DNA from: a virus
IMG/VR virus record: IMGVR_UViG_3300046018_000178
Coordinates: 1-42,418 of that record
Length of the DNA stretch: 42,418 nucleotides
Direction: 5' to 3' (one strand)
Shown here piece after piece: positions 1 through 9,138 of this stretch. The translations under genes and the position numbers were made by a program. The notes beneath the pieces were generated by a model that worked only from the letters and a program-made list of their open reading frames with translations, searched no databases and was not told where the DNA came from. Within the stretch, counting starts at the first letter, position 1, and each line of letters starts with the position of its first letter.

Positions 1-77
1 GCCGTTTTATGACGTTTGGTAATTCAAATAAGCGTGCGTTAGTTGTTTGGACGCCCAAAACGTGATCGGGGAAATAG

Positions 78-2165
78 ATGGCCGTGGCGGAACGGGAGGA
101 AATCAAGAAAAAAGCGCGGGAGAAGGCCCGCGTCTACCAGGCCGCGTGGAACGAGGGCGAGCAGAGGTCGATCCGCGAGATCGGCCCGCTGCCCGAGATC
201 GTCAACCCGAAGCGCCGGGAAGAGTGCCGCGACGATTTAGAGCGGTTCCTGGTGACGTACTTCCCGGAACAGTTCTACATGGGCCTATCGGCGGATCACC
301 GGCGGGTTATCCAGGCGCTGGAGGATGCCATCCGAACGGGCGGGTTGTTCGCGGTGGCGATGCCGCGCGGGGCCGGCAAGACGACGATATGCGAGGGCGG
401 CTGCATCTACGCCGTGAACTACGGGTTCCGCCGGTTCCCGGTGATGGTCGGGGCCACGGCCGGGCACGCGGAGCAGCTTCTCGACAGCGTGAAATCGGAG
501 TATGAGAACAGCGAGTTGATGCTCGAAGACTTCCCCGAGATCTGCTACCCGATTCAGAAATTGGACGGCATAGCGCGGCGGGCGGATGGGCAGTTGCTCA
601 ACGGCAAGCGGACGATGATTGATTGGAAGAACAAGGTGGCCATCATGCCCACCGTCGATGGCTCGCTGGCATCCGGGACAATCATCGGGGTAAAGGGGAT
701 CGACGGCGCGATTCGCGGGATGAAATTCAAGCGGGCGGACGGGTCGACGGCCAGGCCGGACTTGTGCATCATCGACGATCCGCAAACGAAAGAGTCGGCG
801 CGGAGCATGAGCCAGAGCGTGTACCGGGAGTCGGTCATCTCTGGGGACATTATCGGCCTCGCTGGGCCGGGGAAGAAAATCGCGGCGGTCATGCCGTGCA
901 CGGTGATTGCACCGGGCGATATGGCCGACCGGATGTTGAATCGGAAAACGCATCCGGAGTGGCACGGGGTCAAAACCCGCATGATGGACGCGATGCCAAA
1001 CCGCTTGGACCTGTGGGAAACCTATTCGGAAATGCGGAAGGAAGGCCTTCGCGGAGACGACAAGGGAGCGGCGGCAACGGAATACTACGCGGCGAACCGG
1101 GCGGCGATGGACGAAGGCGCGAAGCCCGCGTGGGAGGATCGTTTCGAGCCGGGCGAAATCAGCGCCGTGCAATCGGCGATGAACATCTACTTCCGAGATC
1201 CCGCCGTGTTCGCGGCCGAGTACCAGAACGACCCGCTGGAGGAATCGAAGGGCCAGCGGGATTTGACGGCCGAACAGATATGCACGAAACTAAATATGCT
1301 GAAGCGTGGAATTGTCCCGCTGGCCGCCACTCACCTCACGATGTTCGTCGATATTCAGGCGAAAATCCTCTACTACACCGTCTGCGCATGGCAGGACAAT
1401 TTCACCGGCTACGTCGTGGAATATGGGGCGTGGCCGGACCAGCGGAGGTTGTCGTTCACGGCGAACGACCCGCCGGTGACGCTGGCGAAGGCGACGGGGG
1501 CCGGGGCCGTTGAGGCGTGCATTCACGCGGGCTTGATTGCGATTCACGCGGAACTCGTTTCGCGCGATTGGAAACGCGAAGACGGCACCGGAATGAAGAT
1601 CGAACGGTGCATGGTGGATGCGAACTGGGGGCAATCGACCGAGACCGTCTACGACATTTGTCGGCGAATCGGCGGCGTGATGATGCCAGCCCACGGCCGC
1701 TACGTCGGGGCATCCTCAAGCCCGCTGAATGCCTTGACGACGAAGCCCGGCGACCGTAAGGGCCTCGAATGGCGCATCCCGGCGAAGGACGGCAAGCGGG
1801 CCGTTCAACACGTCTTATTCGACGTGAATTTCTGGAAATCGTTCGTCGTTCAGCGGCTCGGTTTGGCCATCGGCAACCCCGGCGCGATGATGCTATTCCA
1901 GGCGAAACAGCAGCAGCACGAGCACTTCGCCGCCCACCTGCTGGCCGAAACGCGAACGGTGGTCGAGGCGAAGGGCCGCAAGGCCGATGAGTGGCGGCTG
2001 CCCTCGAACCGGCCCGACAATCACTGGTTTGACTGCCTCGTAGGGTGCGCGGTCGGGGCATCGACGCTCGGCGTGCGGAGCGTTGAAGCCGAAGCGAAGG
2101 CCGAGCCCCGCAATCGCCTAAAACTATCCGACATCCAACGGGAGAAGCGGTATGCCAGATCCTGA
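78..2165 (+). CDS. terL: phage terminase large subunit
   Basis: Packaging motor: ATPase plus nuclease that cuts concatemeric DNA and drives it into the prohead. Seen: 695 residues with a Walker A motif PRGAGKTT at about residues 96-103, a Walker B LCIIDDPQ at about 229-236, and a C-terminal nuclease region with Asp514 (MVDANWG) and a DNHWFD motif at 647-652. The C-terminal motifs resemble lambda GpA-type terminases, and the lambda-family portal downstream agrees with that. Start ATG 78 has GGGGA a few bases upstream. No small subunit gene precedes it in the window; the double-HTH protein at 41327-42088 is a candidate if the ends join. The next gene overlaps its 3' end by 14 nt. Confidence 0.92.
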   Translation: MAVAEREEIKKKAREKARVYQAAWNEGEQRSIREIGPLPEIVNPKRREECRDDLERFLVTYFPEQFYMGLSADHRRVIQALEDAIRTGGLFAVAMPRGAGKTTICEGGCIYAVNYGFRRFPVMVGATAGHAEQLLDSVKSEYENSELMLEDFPEICYPIQKLDGIARRADGQLLNGKRTMIDWKNKVAIMPTVDGSLASGTIIGVKGIDGAIRGMKFKRADGSTARPDLCIIDDPQTKESARSMSQSVYRESVISGDIIGLAGPGKKIAAVMPCTVIAPGDMADRMLNRKTHPEWHGVKTRMMDAMPNRLDLWETYSEMRKEGLRGDDKGAAATEYYAANRAAMDEGAKPAWEDRFEPGEISAVQSAMNIYFRDPAVFAAEYQNDPLEESKGQRDLTAEQICTKLNMLKRGIVPLAATHLTMFVDIQAKILYYTVCAWQDNFTGYVVEYGAWPDQRRLSFTANDPPVTLAKATGAGAVEACIHAGLIAIHAELVSRDWKREDGTGMKIERCMVDANWGQSTETVYDICRRIGGVMMPAHGRYVGASSSPLNALTTKPGDRKGLEWRIPAKDGKRAVQHVLFDVNFWKSFVVQRLGLAIGNPGAMMLFQAKQQQHEHFAAHLLAETRTVVEAKGRKADEWRLPSNRPDNHWFDCLVGCAVGASTLGVRSVEAEAKAEPRNRLKLSDIQREKRYARS

Positions 2166-2331
2166 AAGCCCCGCGCCAGCCGGTATCCCGTGCCCGAGGT
2201 GCGGGTGCTGTCATCACGCGACGATACGGACCCAGCGGGGCGAAGGAAAGATTCGCCGCCTGCGCCAGTGCCGCCACTGCGGCAAGCGGTTCAGTACGAC
2301 CGAAACCGTCCCCGGCATGGTCCGAAAATAA
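2152..2331 (+). CDS. small zinc-ribbon protein (NrdR/Ogr-like finger)
   Basis: A 59-residue protein starting inside the terminase stop region (14 nt overlap) behind a GGGAGAAG ribosome binding site. It carries two CxxC knuckles, CPRCGCC near residue 14 and CRHCGKRFSTTE near residue 45, the layout of the zinc ribbon of NrdR repressors and Ogr/Delta late activators. The whole protein is little more than this finger, so a DNA-binding or protein-contact role is likely. Its place between terminase and portal recalls small packaging/head accessory genes. Family-level similarity is clear; specific function is not. Confidence 0.7.
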   Translation: MPDPESPAPAGIPCPRCGCCHHATIRTQRGEGKIRRLRQCRHCGKRFSTTETVPGMVRK

Positions 2332-2406
2332 CACCGGTAGCACTTTCGCCCATCTTCTCACTTCAACGTATACCCATTCCCTGATGCGTTTGGCTATCGT
2401 GAACGC

Positions 2407-2622
2407 ATGGCCGCAACCGACCTCGAAACCGTGACAGCCGCCGTCGTGACGAACGTCTCCGGCGGCATCGCATCGGCAACCACCGATGGGACGACGGTCA
2501 CGGCCACGGATATTTCCAAGCAAATCGAAGCCGCCAAATTCATCGCCGGCGAGACCGCCAAGACGAACGGCGGACTCGGTATTCGGATGTTCAAAATCAA
2601 ACCGCCCGGGACAATTTACTGA
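2407..2622 (+). CDS. small protein in gpW-like position before the portal
   Basis: A 71-residue protein rich in Thr, Ala and Val, with a short charged stretch (DISKQIEAAKF) and a Lys/Pro-rich end. It ends in TGATG, so its stop overlaps the portal start. Phages of the lambda group carry a small head-joining protein (gpW) in this slot, with a similar arrangement of a short beta hairpin followed by helix, but I see no diagnostic motif. No good ribosome binding site precedes the ATG, although coupling downstream to the portal is evident. Treat as hypothetical head-associated protein. Confidence 0.6.
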   Translation: MAATDLETVTAAVVTNVSGGIASATTDGTTVTATDISKQIEAAKFIAGETAKTNGGLGIRMFKIKPPGTIY

Positions 2623-4136
2623 TGCGTTCGTGGTTGCTGCGCCAGTTCGGGGGAGTGCCGGAGTCATCGGCAAGAGCCGCCGCACGTTCCGAAGCATCCA
2701 AGGCCGTCCACGAAACCGAACGCCGAATTCGCGGCAAATACGACGCGGCCCAGACCACGACGGATAACGCCCGCCACTGGGCGATGGCCGACCACTTCTC
2801 CGCTTCAACCTCGAATTGGCTGGCCGTCCGCAAGAGACTCCGCGAACGTGCGCGGCTGGAATGTTCGAACAACGGCTACGCCCGCGGCATCGTCAACACG
2901 CTGGCCAACGACGCAATCGGCACCGGCCCCCGCCTTCAGATTCGCGGGCAGAACCGCGCGGCGGGGCAGAAGATCGAACAGCTATTCGCGGCGTGGTGCC
3001 GCCGAATTCGGCTACCGGAAAAGCTCCGGTTGATGCGCACGGCGAAGGCGCAGGACGGGGAGTCGTTCGCCAAGTTCTTCACCAATCCGCGCGTGCCCGG
3101 CGAGGTGTCGCTCGACATCGAGATCATCGAGGCTGACCGCGTCCAAGCGTGGGCCACGACAAGCAGTTTCCTGGACGATTCGATTGAGTACGACGACCAC
3201 GGAAACCCGCTACTCTACCGGATTCTCCGCTACCACCCCGGCGATTTGGGGGTGATGAAAGACCGCTCGAAACGCGACGAAATCGCGGCGGAATTCGTGA
3301 TTCACGTCTTCCGGATGGAGCGGCCGGGCCAGCTTCGCGGCATCCCGGAGATTACCCCGGCACTGCCGCTGTTCGCCAAGCTCCGCGCCTACACGCTCTC
3401 GGTCGTGGAAGCCGCCGCCACGGCCGCGAACTATACCGCCGTTCTGGCCACGACTCAATCTGCCGATGACGGCCCGACCGCCGAACCGATGGACACGGTT
3501 GAAATTGAACGCGGCATGTTGACGGTGCTGCCGGACGGCTACGATTTGAGGCCGTTCAAGGCGGAGCAGCCCACGACCAGTTACGCGCAGTTCAAGTCGG
3601 AAATCATCATGGAGATTGCCCGGTGCCTCAACATGCCGTTCAACGTCGCGGCGGGGAATTCGTCGGGCTACAACTATTCGTCGGGGCGGTTGGACGTTCA
3701 AATCTACGGCAAGGCGATCCTGATCGAGCGGGACTATTTCGAGAGCCAGGTGCTCGGCCGGATATTCTCCGCGTGGTACGACGAGGCCTCCCTGATTCCG
3801 AACTACCTGCCCCCGCTGGACAAGGCGGGCCTGCCCCTACGGCATATTTGGATCTGGGATGCGCTCCAATCCATCGACCCGGTTAAAGATGCCACCGCCG
3901 CAATTATGCTCTTGGAAACGGGCATGAAGACCGCGCAGGAATACGAAGCGGAACAGGGCGGGGACTGGGAAGAGATGATGGATCAGGTGGCCGTCGAAGA
4001 GGCGGCCCGCAAGGCGCGCGGCCTGCCTTCGATTCTGGTGACGGACAAGGTGTTGCCGAAGTCCGACCCGTCCGCGCAGCCGGCCGGCAACCCGAAGCGG
4101 AAGCCCGCCCCGGAGGAAACCGCCAATGCCGCGTAA
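2622..4136 (+). CDS. phage portal protein (lambda gpB family)
   Basis: Dodecameric ring at one capsid vertex through which DNA enters and leaves. 504 residues, normal length for the lambda-type family. Seen: the early segment with HWAMADHFSAST and the RLECSNNGYARGIVNTL region, the family's typical transition NDAIGTGPRLQ, and the late segment MEIARCLNMPFNVAAGNSSGYNYS. The C-terminus is Pro/Lys-rich and probably disordered. The start is coupled to the upstream stop (TGATG), and the 3' end overlaps the protease-capsid gene by 11 nt, so head genes are translated as one unit. Confidence 0.93.
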   Translation: MRSWLLRQFGGVPESSARAAARSEASKAVHETERRIRGKYDAAQTTTDNARHWAMADHFSASTSNWLAVRKRLRERARLECSNNGYARGIVNTLANDAIGTGPRLQIRGQNRAAGQKIEQLFAAWCRRIRLPEKLRLMRTAKAQDGESFAKFFTNPRVPGEVSLDIEIIEADRVQAWATTSSFLDDSIEYDDHGNPLLYRILRYHPGDLGVMKDRSKRDEIAAEFVIHVFRMERPGQLRGIPEITPALPLFAKLRAYTLSVVEAAATAANYTAVLATTQSADDGPTAEPMDTVEIERGMLTVLPDGYDLRPFKAEQPTTSYAQFKSEIIMEIARCLNMPFNVAAGNSSGYNYSSGRLDVQIYGKAILIERDYFESQVLGRIFSAWYDEASLIPNYLPPLDKAGLPLRHIWIWDALQSIDPVKDATAAIMLLETGMKTAQEYEAEQGGDWEEMMDQVAVEEAARKARGLPSILVTDKVLPKSDPSAQPAGNPKRKPAPEETANAA

Positions 4137-6096
4137 CGAGTACCTGAAATTCGCGGCGAAGCGTCACGCTCCGATCCTGCTGTCGGAGTCCGAGCCGGCG
4201 ATTATCGCACAAGCGGGCGCTGATGCGACTGACGGGCCGAAAATGGCCACGTTCACCATGACGGCCTACACCGGCGGGGCCATGAAGGTCGGTTGGGGGC
4301 TGCCCGTGGTGGTCGATCTGGCCGGCATGAAGCAGCGGAATTCGACCCAGCCGATTTTCCTCAACCACGACCCGAGCAAGGTCATCGGGCACGCCGACGT
4401 AGTCCAGGTATCGGCCCAGCGGGTCAAGGTTTCCGGGACGATTTCGGGCACCGGGCCGGACGCTCAAGAAGTCGTGGCGAACGCGAAAAACGGCTTCCCG
4501 TACCAGGCCAGCATCGGGGCCGATGTGACCCGCATGGAATACGTCGATGACGGCGAAACGGTGAACGTGAACGGCAAAAATTGGGACGGGCCGATCTACA
4601 TCGCCCGCGCCACGGACCATTTCGAAACCAGCTTTGTACCACTCGGGGCCGACTCCGCGACTTCCGCGAAAATCGTCGCCCGCTTTCAGGAGATGACGAC
4701 GATGGAACCGACGATAATTGCCCCGGTGGTAACGGCTACCGCTACCGTGGCGACTCCGGTTGCTGCCCCCGACCCGATTGCCGAACTCCGCGCCAGCATG
4801 GCGGCGGAAATGGCCCGCGCCTCACGGATCACGACCATCGTCGGCGGTTCGGCCGTTTCGGTGGACGGCGTACCGCTGGCCGCTCACGCGGTCAGCAACG
4901 GGTGGACCCCGGACGCGACCGAACTCTACCTGCTCAAGGCCAGCCGACCCCAGACCGGGACGCCCATCACGGGACGGCGGCAACTGCCGATCGGCCGCGT
5001 CATCGAAGCGGCATTGTGCCAGTCGGGCACGCTCAATGGCTACGAAAAGCTCTACAAGGAAGAGGAATTGCAGGCCGCACACACGGCCTACAAGGGCCGG
5101 CTCGGCTTGCAAGAAGCCATCATGGAAGCGGCCCACGAAGGCGGCTACGCGGGGCATTCGCCTTCGGCCATTCGGAGCGATTTGGCCGGCGTCCTCAAGG
5201 CCGCGTTTTCGACCGCCAGCCTCCCCGGCATCCTGTCGAACGTGGCCAATAAATTCCTGCTCCAGGGCTTCATGGCCGTGGAAAACGTCTGGCAGAAAAT
5301 CGCCAGCAAGAGGACGGTTCAGGACTTCAAGCAGGCCACGTCCTACCGCCTTTCGGGCGGCATGGAATACGAAGAAGTCGGGCCGTCCGGCGAAATCAAA
5401 CACGGGACCGTTGGCGAGACGCAATACACCAACCAGGCCAAAACCTACGGCAAGATGCTGACGCTCACGCGGCAGATGATCATCAACGACGATCTGGGCG
5501 CTCTCACGCAAGTTCCGCAGCGGCTCGGGCGCGGCGCGGCGCTGAAGATCAACAAGGTTTTCTGGACTGAATTCCTCGATAATTCGTCGTTCTTCACGAC
5601 CGGCAACATCAACTACCTGAGCGGCACGAATACCGTTCTCGGCATCGACTCGCTGACGCTGGCCGTGACGCTGTTCCTGAACCAGATCGACCCGGACAGC
5701 AACCCGGTGGCCGTCGCGCCGAAGATGCTGCTGACGCCGCCGGCGCTTTCCGTCAATGCCCAGACGCTCTACCGGGGAACGGAACTCCGCGACACCACGG
5801 CCAGCACGAAGATCCCGACGATCAACGTCCACGCCGGGCAGTACGAGCCGGTCGTTTCGACCTACCTGAGCAACGCCAACCTGACCGGTTACTCCGCGAA
5901 TGCGTGGTATCTGCTCGGGGATCCGTCCGACCTGTCGGTTATCGAAATCGCATTCTTGGATGGCCAGGAAGCCCCGACCGTTCAGGAGGCCGAGGCCGAC
6001 TTCAACACGCTCGGGATTCAGATGCGCGGCTATCACGACTTCGGCGTGAAGAAGCAGGAATATCGCGGCGGCGTGAAGATGAAGGGCGCGGCCTAA
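4126..6096 (+). CDS. prohead protease - major capsid protein fusion
   Basis: One 656-residue polypeptide carries two head functions. Residues about 40-190 look like an HK97-type prohead protease, with the likely catalytic His81 in PIFLNHD and Ser129 in QASIGAD. A linker at about 190-215 is Thr/Ala/Val/Pro-rich, and the following helix (IAELRASMAAEMA) may be a scaffold-like delta domain. From about 330 on comes the coat protein, with a Mu gpT/HK97-like stretch including LSGGMEYEEVG and LTRQMIINDDLGAL. The capsid half is presumably released by self-cleavage in the linker. Such fusions are known in annotated phages. No separate scaffold gene is seen. Confidence 0.9.
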   Translation: MPRNEYLKFAAKRHAPILLSESEPAIIAQAGADATDGPKMATFTMTAYTGGAMKVGWGLPVVVDLAGMKQRNSTQPIFLNHDPSKVIGHADVVQVSAQRVKVSGTISGTGPDAQEVVANAKNGFPYQASIGADVTRMEYVDDGETVNVNGKNWDGPIYIARATDHFETSFVPLGADSATSAKIVARFQEMTTMEPTIIAPVVTATATVATPVAAPDPIAELRASMAAEMARASRITTIVGGSAVSVDGVPLAAHAVSNGWTPDATELYLLKASRPQTGTPITGRRQLPIGRVIEAALCQSGTLNGYEKLYKEEELQAAHTAYKGRLGLQEAIMEAAHEGGYAGHSPSAIRSDLAGVLKAAFSTASLPGILSNVANKFLLQGFMAVENVWQKIASKRTVQDFKQATSYRLSGGMEYEEVGPSGEIKHGTVGETQYTNQAKTYGKMLTLTRQMIINDDLGALTQVPQRLGRGAALKINKVFWTEFLDNSSFFTTGNINYLSGTNTVLGIDSLTLAVTLFLNQIDPDSNPVAVAPKMLLTPPALSVNAQTLYRGTELRDTTASTKIPTINVHAGQYEPVVSTYLSNANLTGYSANAWYLLGDPSDLSVIEIAFLDGQEAPTVQEAEADFNTLGIQMRGYHDFGVKKQEYRGGVKMKGAA

Positions 6097-6164
6097 ACCG
6101 TTCCGGACCAGCAAACAACCAGCCCATTTACCGACCGATAAACGCATAAGCGGGAGTGATTACG

Positions 6165-7130
6165 ATGGCAGCCGAAGCTCAGTATTTGCAGGAAGGCGAC
6201 AGCCTCGACTACACCCCCGTCATTGCGGTGACGGGCGGCCAAGTAGCGCAGCTTTCCGACGGCCGGTGCGGGATTTCGCCGGTCGATATTGCCGCCGCCG
6301 CCAAGGGCGCGGTGGAAACCGAAGGCGTTTTCCTAGTCCAGAAAACCGCGTCCGTGGCGATCCTCGCCGGCGGCCGGGTCTACTGGGATTACAGCGCGAA
6401 TACCGCGACGTACCAGAAGGTCAACGACCAAGACTTCTACATGGGCCGGGCCACGGCGGACGCCGCCGGCACGGACACCACGGTCTACGTTGAAATCAAC
6501 GTCGATCCACAGTACGACATCACGCTTACCCGCGACGCCTTCGCCTCGGTTCCGACCGGGACTCAGGCCGTGGGCGCGTTCGGCTACCCGAAGACTCTGG
6601 GCGGCGCGCGGCTGATCGAACTGACGGCCACCAGCGAGGCCCAGTGCATCGACCTGCTGTCGGTGGACAAGTTCGCCATCGCGGCCAACGCCATCGTTGA
6701 GGCCATTATCCGCGTGCCGGTCAACGGCTCGGGCGCGGCCGTTGACTTCAATATCGGTGTCGGCAACGGCACCAGCACGACCGACGCGGACGCGATCACG
6801 GAACACGTTTTGTTCCACGTTGACGGCGCTTCGCTGGCCATCAACGCTCAGTCGAAAGACGGCACCACGACCGTTGCTGCGACCGACACTACCAAGGTGT
6901 TCGTTGCCGGTTCGGCCGTGGCGAACCGCGTGGAATTCTGGCTTGATACCCGAGATCCGACCGACGTGCAGCTCTACGTCAACGGGGTCAACGTGCTGCC
7001 CTCGAGTGTATTCACCCTGGCCGCCGCTACTGGGCCGCTGAGCTTGATCGCTCACCTCGAAAAGACCACTGGCACCACGACCGGGCAGTTTATCATCGAC
7101 GCCCTTCGCTGCCGGCTGATGGACCAGTAA
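6165..7130 (+). CDS. DUF2190 capsid decoration-like protein with C-terminal beta domain
   Basis: The N-terminal 115 residues match the DUF2190 pattern: AEAQYLQEGD start, a GISPVDIAAAAKGAV segment, and the YWDYSANT and GRATADAA turns, a family found next to capsid genes and thought to decorate the shell. The remaining 200 residues are a beta-rich, Thr/Ala-rich jelly-roll or LamG-like domain (RVEFWLDTRDP, QLYVNGVNVLP), which would project from the capsid. I choose ATG 6165, with CGGGAG 8 nt upstream, over GTG 6156, which overlaps that site. The extra domain makes it about three times the usual family length. Confidence 0.75.
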   Translation: MAAEAQYLQEGDSLDYTPVIAVTGGQVAQLSDGRCGISPVDIAAAAKGAVETEGVFLVQKTASVAILAGGRVYWDYSANTATYQKVNDQDFYMGRATADAAGTDTTVYVEINVDPQYDITLTRDAFASVPTGTQAVGAFGYPKTLGGARLIELTATSEAQCIDLLSVDKFAIAANAIVEAIIRVPVNGSGAAVDFNIGVGNGTSTTDADAITEHVLFHVDGASLAINAQSKDGTTTVAATDTTKVFVAGSAVANRVEFWLDTRDPTDVQLYVNGVNVLPSSVFTLAAATGPLSLIAHLEKTTGTTTGQFIIDALRCRLMDQ

Positions 7131-7131
7131 C

Positions 7132-7521
7132 ATGGCGAATTTGCTCCAACGGGGTACGTCTTGGCTCACGGCTAAGACGTTCGACGCGGCCGGCGAAACG
7201 GCGGTCTACACTCGCGGCGCGAACTCTACGACGCTGGCTGTGGCAACGGGCGGCGCTTATGCGTTCCGGATTGACCAGGGGGACGGAACGACGGCCGTAG
7301 CGTGGTCCGATCAGGATTTCATCGTGAAGCGGTCGGACCTGAAGATCAACGGCGTGAACGTCCTCCCCGCGAAGGGCGACAAAATCACCCGGACGGTAGA
7401 CGGTCGGGCGCAGGTCTACGCAATGATGCCGATTCAGGGCGAGCAGAGCTGGCGCTGGCATGACCCGAATCAAGAGACGATGCGGATTCACTGCAAGTTG
7501 ATAACGGAGTTGACGGCGTGA
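7132..7521 (+). CDS. probable head-tail joining (head completion) protein
   Basis: 129 residues, beginning one base after the decoration gene stop and overlapping the next gene by 4 nt (GTGA). It contains a short beta-rich core with FIVKRSDLKINGV and RTVDGRAQVYAMMPI, and a final segment QSWRWHDPNQETMRIHCK. Size and position between capsid/decoration and tail terminator fit lambda FII-type head closure proteins that contact both portal and tail. The assignment rests on position and general fold expectation rather than on a motif. Confidence 0.65.
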   Translation: MANLLQRGTSWLTAKTFDAAGETAVYTRGANSTTLAVATGGAYAFRIDQGDGTTAVAWSDQDFIVKRSDLKINGVNVLPAKGDKITRTVDGRAQVYAMMPIQGEQSWRWHDPNQETMRIHCKLITELTA

Positions 7522-8249
7522 CCTACGCGGACGAAATAGCGGACGCGGTTGTAGACCTGATTAACGCGGGCGTTTTCACGTCGGCCGTGTCGGCGTCCAC
7601 GATCTATGTCCCGCTGGTTCCGATGGGAGAATTGCCGGCGTCGGGAACGTCCGAATGCGTGGTGCTGTGGACGAACCGCACGCGGACGAAGGCGAATCGG
7701 GACAGCGATCAAAAGGATTTCGTCTTCGAAATCGGCATCCGGCGACGGGTCGATTCGGGCTACACGAACGCCGACGTTAAGCCGCTGGTTCGGGCGGCGG
7801 AAGACGTGGAAACGTGGCTGGCGATTGCCGCGAATCGGACGCTGGCCCTGCCGGGCGGACGGTATGCGAACTACGTCCAGTCGGATCTGAATTTGGTCTA
7901 TTCGATGGACCGTCTGCAAAATCAGTCGGTACTTATGAGTAGTTTCCAGGCGACGTACCGCGTGGTCGAATCGGAGGGGCCGCTCCTACTCGCAGGATTC
8001 ACGGCCGCGCCTTCGATCGACCACGCGGTCAAGTTCACGGAGACGACGCTGTTGAGGCCGGGCGGTTCGATTGCCTCGAGGGAGTGGGCCGTTGCGGGAA
8101 TCGGCGTGATGAGTACGGTGCAGAATCCGACGATTGATTTCACCGGCCATTACACGCTACTGCCGGCGGATTTCGAGACGACGTTCACGGTGACGGATGA
8201 CCTCGGGCGGACTTCATCGGTCACTCAAACGGTCACGGTATCGGGGTGA
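7518..8249 (+). CDS. tail terminator-like protein with C-terminal PKD/Ig-like domain
   Basis: 243 residues. The first 150 (DEIADAVVDLINAG start, beta strands around FEIGIRRRVD and FQATYRVVE) resemble minor tail/tail-terminator proteins that cap the tail tube. The last 85 or so form an Ig/PKD-like beta sandwich (FTGHYTLLPADFETTFTV, DDLGRTSSVTQTVTV), a common surface adhesive module of tailed phages. The GTG start overlaps the previous stop, so it is translationally coupled. Attaching a PKD module to a neck protein would put an adhesion domain at the head-tail junction; that is inference. Confidence 0.62.
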   Translation: MTYADEIADAVVDLINAGVFTSAVSASTIYVPLVPMGELPASGTSECVVLWTNRTRTKANRDSDQKDFVFEIGIRRRVDSGYTNADVKPLVRAAEDVETWLAIAANRTLALPGGRYANYVQSDLNLVYSMDRLQNQSVLMSSFQATYRVVESEGPLLLAGFTAAPSIDHAVKFTETTLLRPGGSIASREWAVAGIGVMSTVQNPTIDFTGHYTLLPADFETTFTVTDDLGRTSSVTQTVTVSG

Positions 8250-8253
8250 TGCG

Positions 8254-8676
8254 ATGGAAGTCCACCTGACCGTCAAGGAATTCAAAGAGGGATTTTTCGA
8301 CCGGATAACGGTCTATGACCGATCCCTCGAATACACGATGAAAAAGCTCTCCCGTCAGGGCGCTATCGTGATGACGATCGCCCGCCGATCGATGCGGCGA
8401 AAGCTCGGGCCATCGTTGCCGGGCAACCCGCCGAACGCCCACCTTGGATTGATGCGGGATCTGCTGTTCTTCGCGTTCGACCGGAGCAGCTTTTCGGTGG
8501 TCGTGGGGCCGGCGGTGATAGCGGGCGGCGGCGTGGCGCCGGGCCTGCACGAAGAGGGCGGCGTGGTTCAGAACAAGCGGCCGTTCGGTCCGCGCGTTTT
8601 CGTCTATCCGCCCCGCGCGTACATGAAGCCGGCCCTCACGGCGGCGAACGATATTTTCACCGATATTTGGGGGTAA
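8254..8676 (+). CDS. HK97 gp10-like neck/tail completion protein
   Basis: 140 residues starting at ATG 8254, four bases after the previous stop. It has an N-terminal helix region (LEYTMKKLSRQGAIVM), a basic MRRKLG stretch, and a C-terminal RAYMKPALTAAND that is the usual end of HK97 gp10-type head-tail/tail completion proteins. Longer upstream starts in this frame overlap the previous gene and lack support. Gene order (closure, terminator, gp10-like, tail tube) is that of siphophages. Confidence 0.7.
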   Translation: MEVHLTVKEFKEGFFDRITVYDRSLEYTMKKLSRQGAIVMTIARRSMRRKLGPSLPGNPPNAHLGLMRDLLFFAFDRSSFSVVVGPAVIAGGGVAPGLHEEGGVVQNKRPFGPRVFVYPPRAYMKPALTAANDIFTDIWG

Positions 8677-8682
8677 CGAGCG

Positions 8683-9126
8683 ATGGCGATCACCGACTAC
8701 AAACCGGGCTACAAGGCCAAGCTCTACCGGATGGTCAGCTCCGCGTGGACGGAAGTATCCAATATCAAAGACCTCCAAATGCCGATGGCATCGGCAGAAA
8801 TCGACTTCTCCAACCGGGGCGGCGCGCCGTTCAAGCAGACCGGGGCCGGACTGATCGACCTGTCGCTGTCTTTCTCTATGGTGTGGAGTCCAGCCGACAC
8901 GCATATGGTCGCGTTCCGCGATGCGCAGCTTGCCGGGACGACGGTCGAAATGGCCGTCCTGAGCGGCCCGATTCCGGACGCTGACGCGCTGGGGTTCCGC
9001 GCGAAGTGGACCGTCCTCGGCTTCAACAAAGACGAACCGCTAGAGGGCGGGCAGTCGGTGGCCCTGACGTTCAAGCCGGCCCCCGATATGACTCCGGTTT
9101 CTTGCACCGGCCTGTCCCTCGATTAA
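8683..9126 (+). CDS. phage tail tube (major tail) protein
   Basis: 147 residues, the building block of the tail tube. Seen: an N-terminal strand MAITDYKPGYKAKLYR, the LQMPMASAEIDFSNRGG segment typical of gpV/TP901-1-type tube subunits in which a specific loop follows the first sheet, and a C-terminal beta strand FKPAPDMTPV. Absence of a sheath gene next to it supports a siphovirus. It follows the completion protein by 6 nt and precedes the chaperone gene by 12 nt. Confidence 0.8.
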   Translation: MAITDYKPGYKAKLYRMVSSAWTEVSNIKDLQMPMASAEIDFSNRGGAPFKQTGAGLIDLSLSFSMVWSPADTHMVAFRDAQLAGTTVEMAVLSGPIPDADALGFRAKWTVLGFNKDEPLEGGQSVALTFKPAPDMTPVSCTGLSLD

Positions 9127-9138
9127 AAATAGGAACAT

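Noticed and set aside
285-1172. Long minus-strand open frame opposite the terminase
   Set aside because: GC-rich third positions of the terminase keep the opposite frame open; the product is Arg/Pro/His-rich with no motif.
4822-6147. 441-residue minus-strand frame opposite the capsid gene
   Set aside because: Same cause; the capsid frame has clear family motifs.
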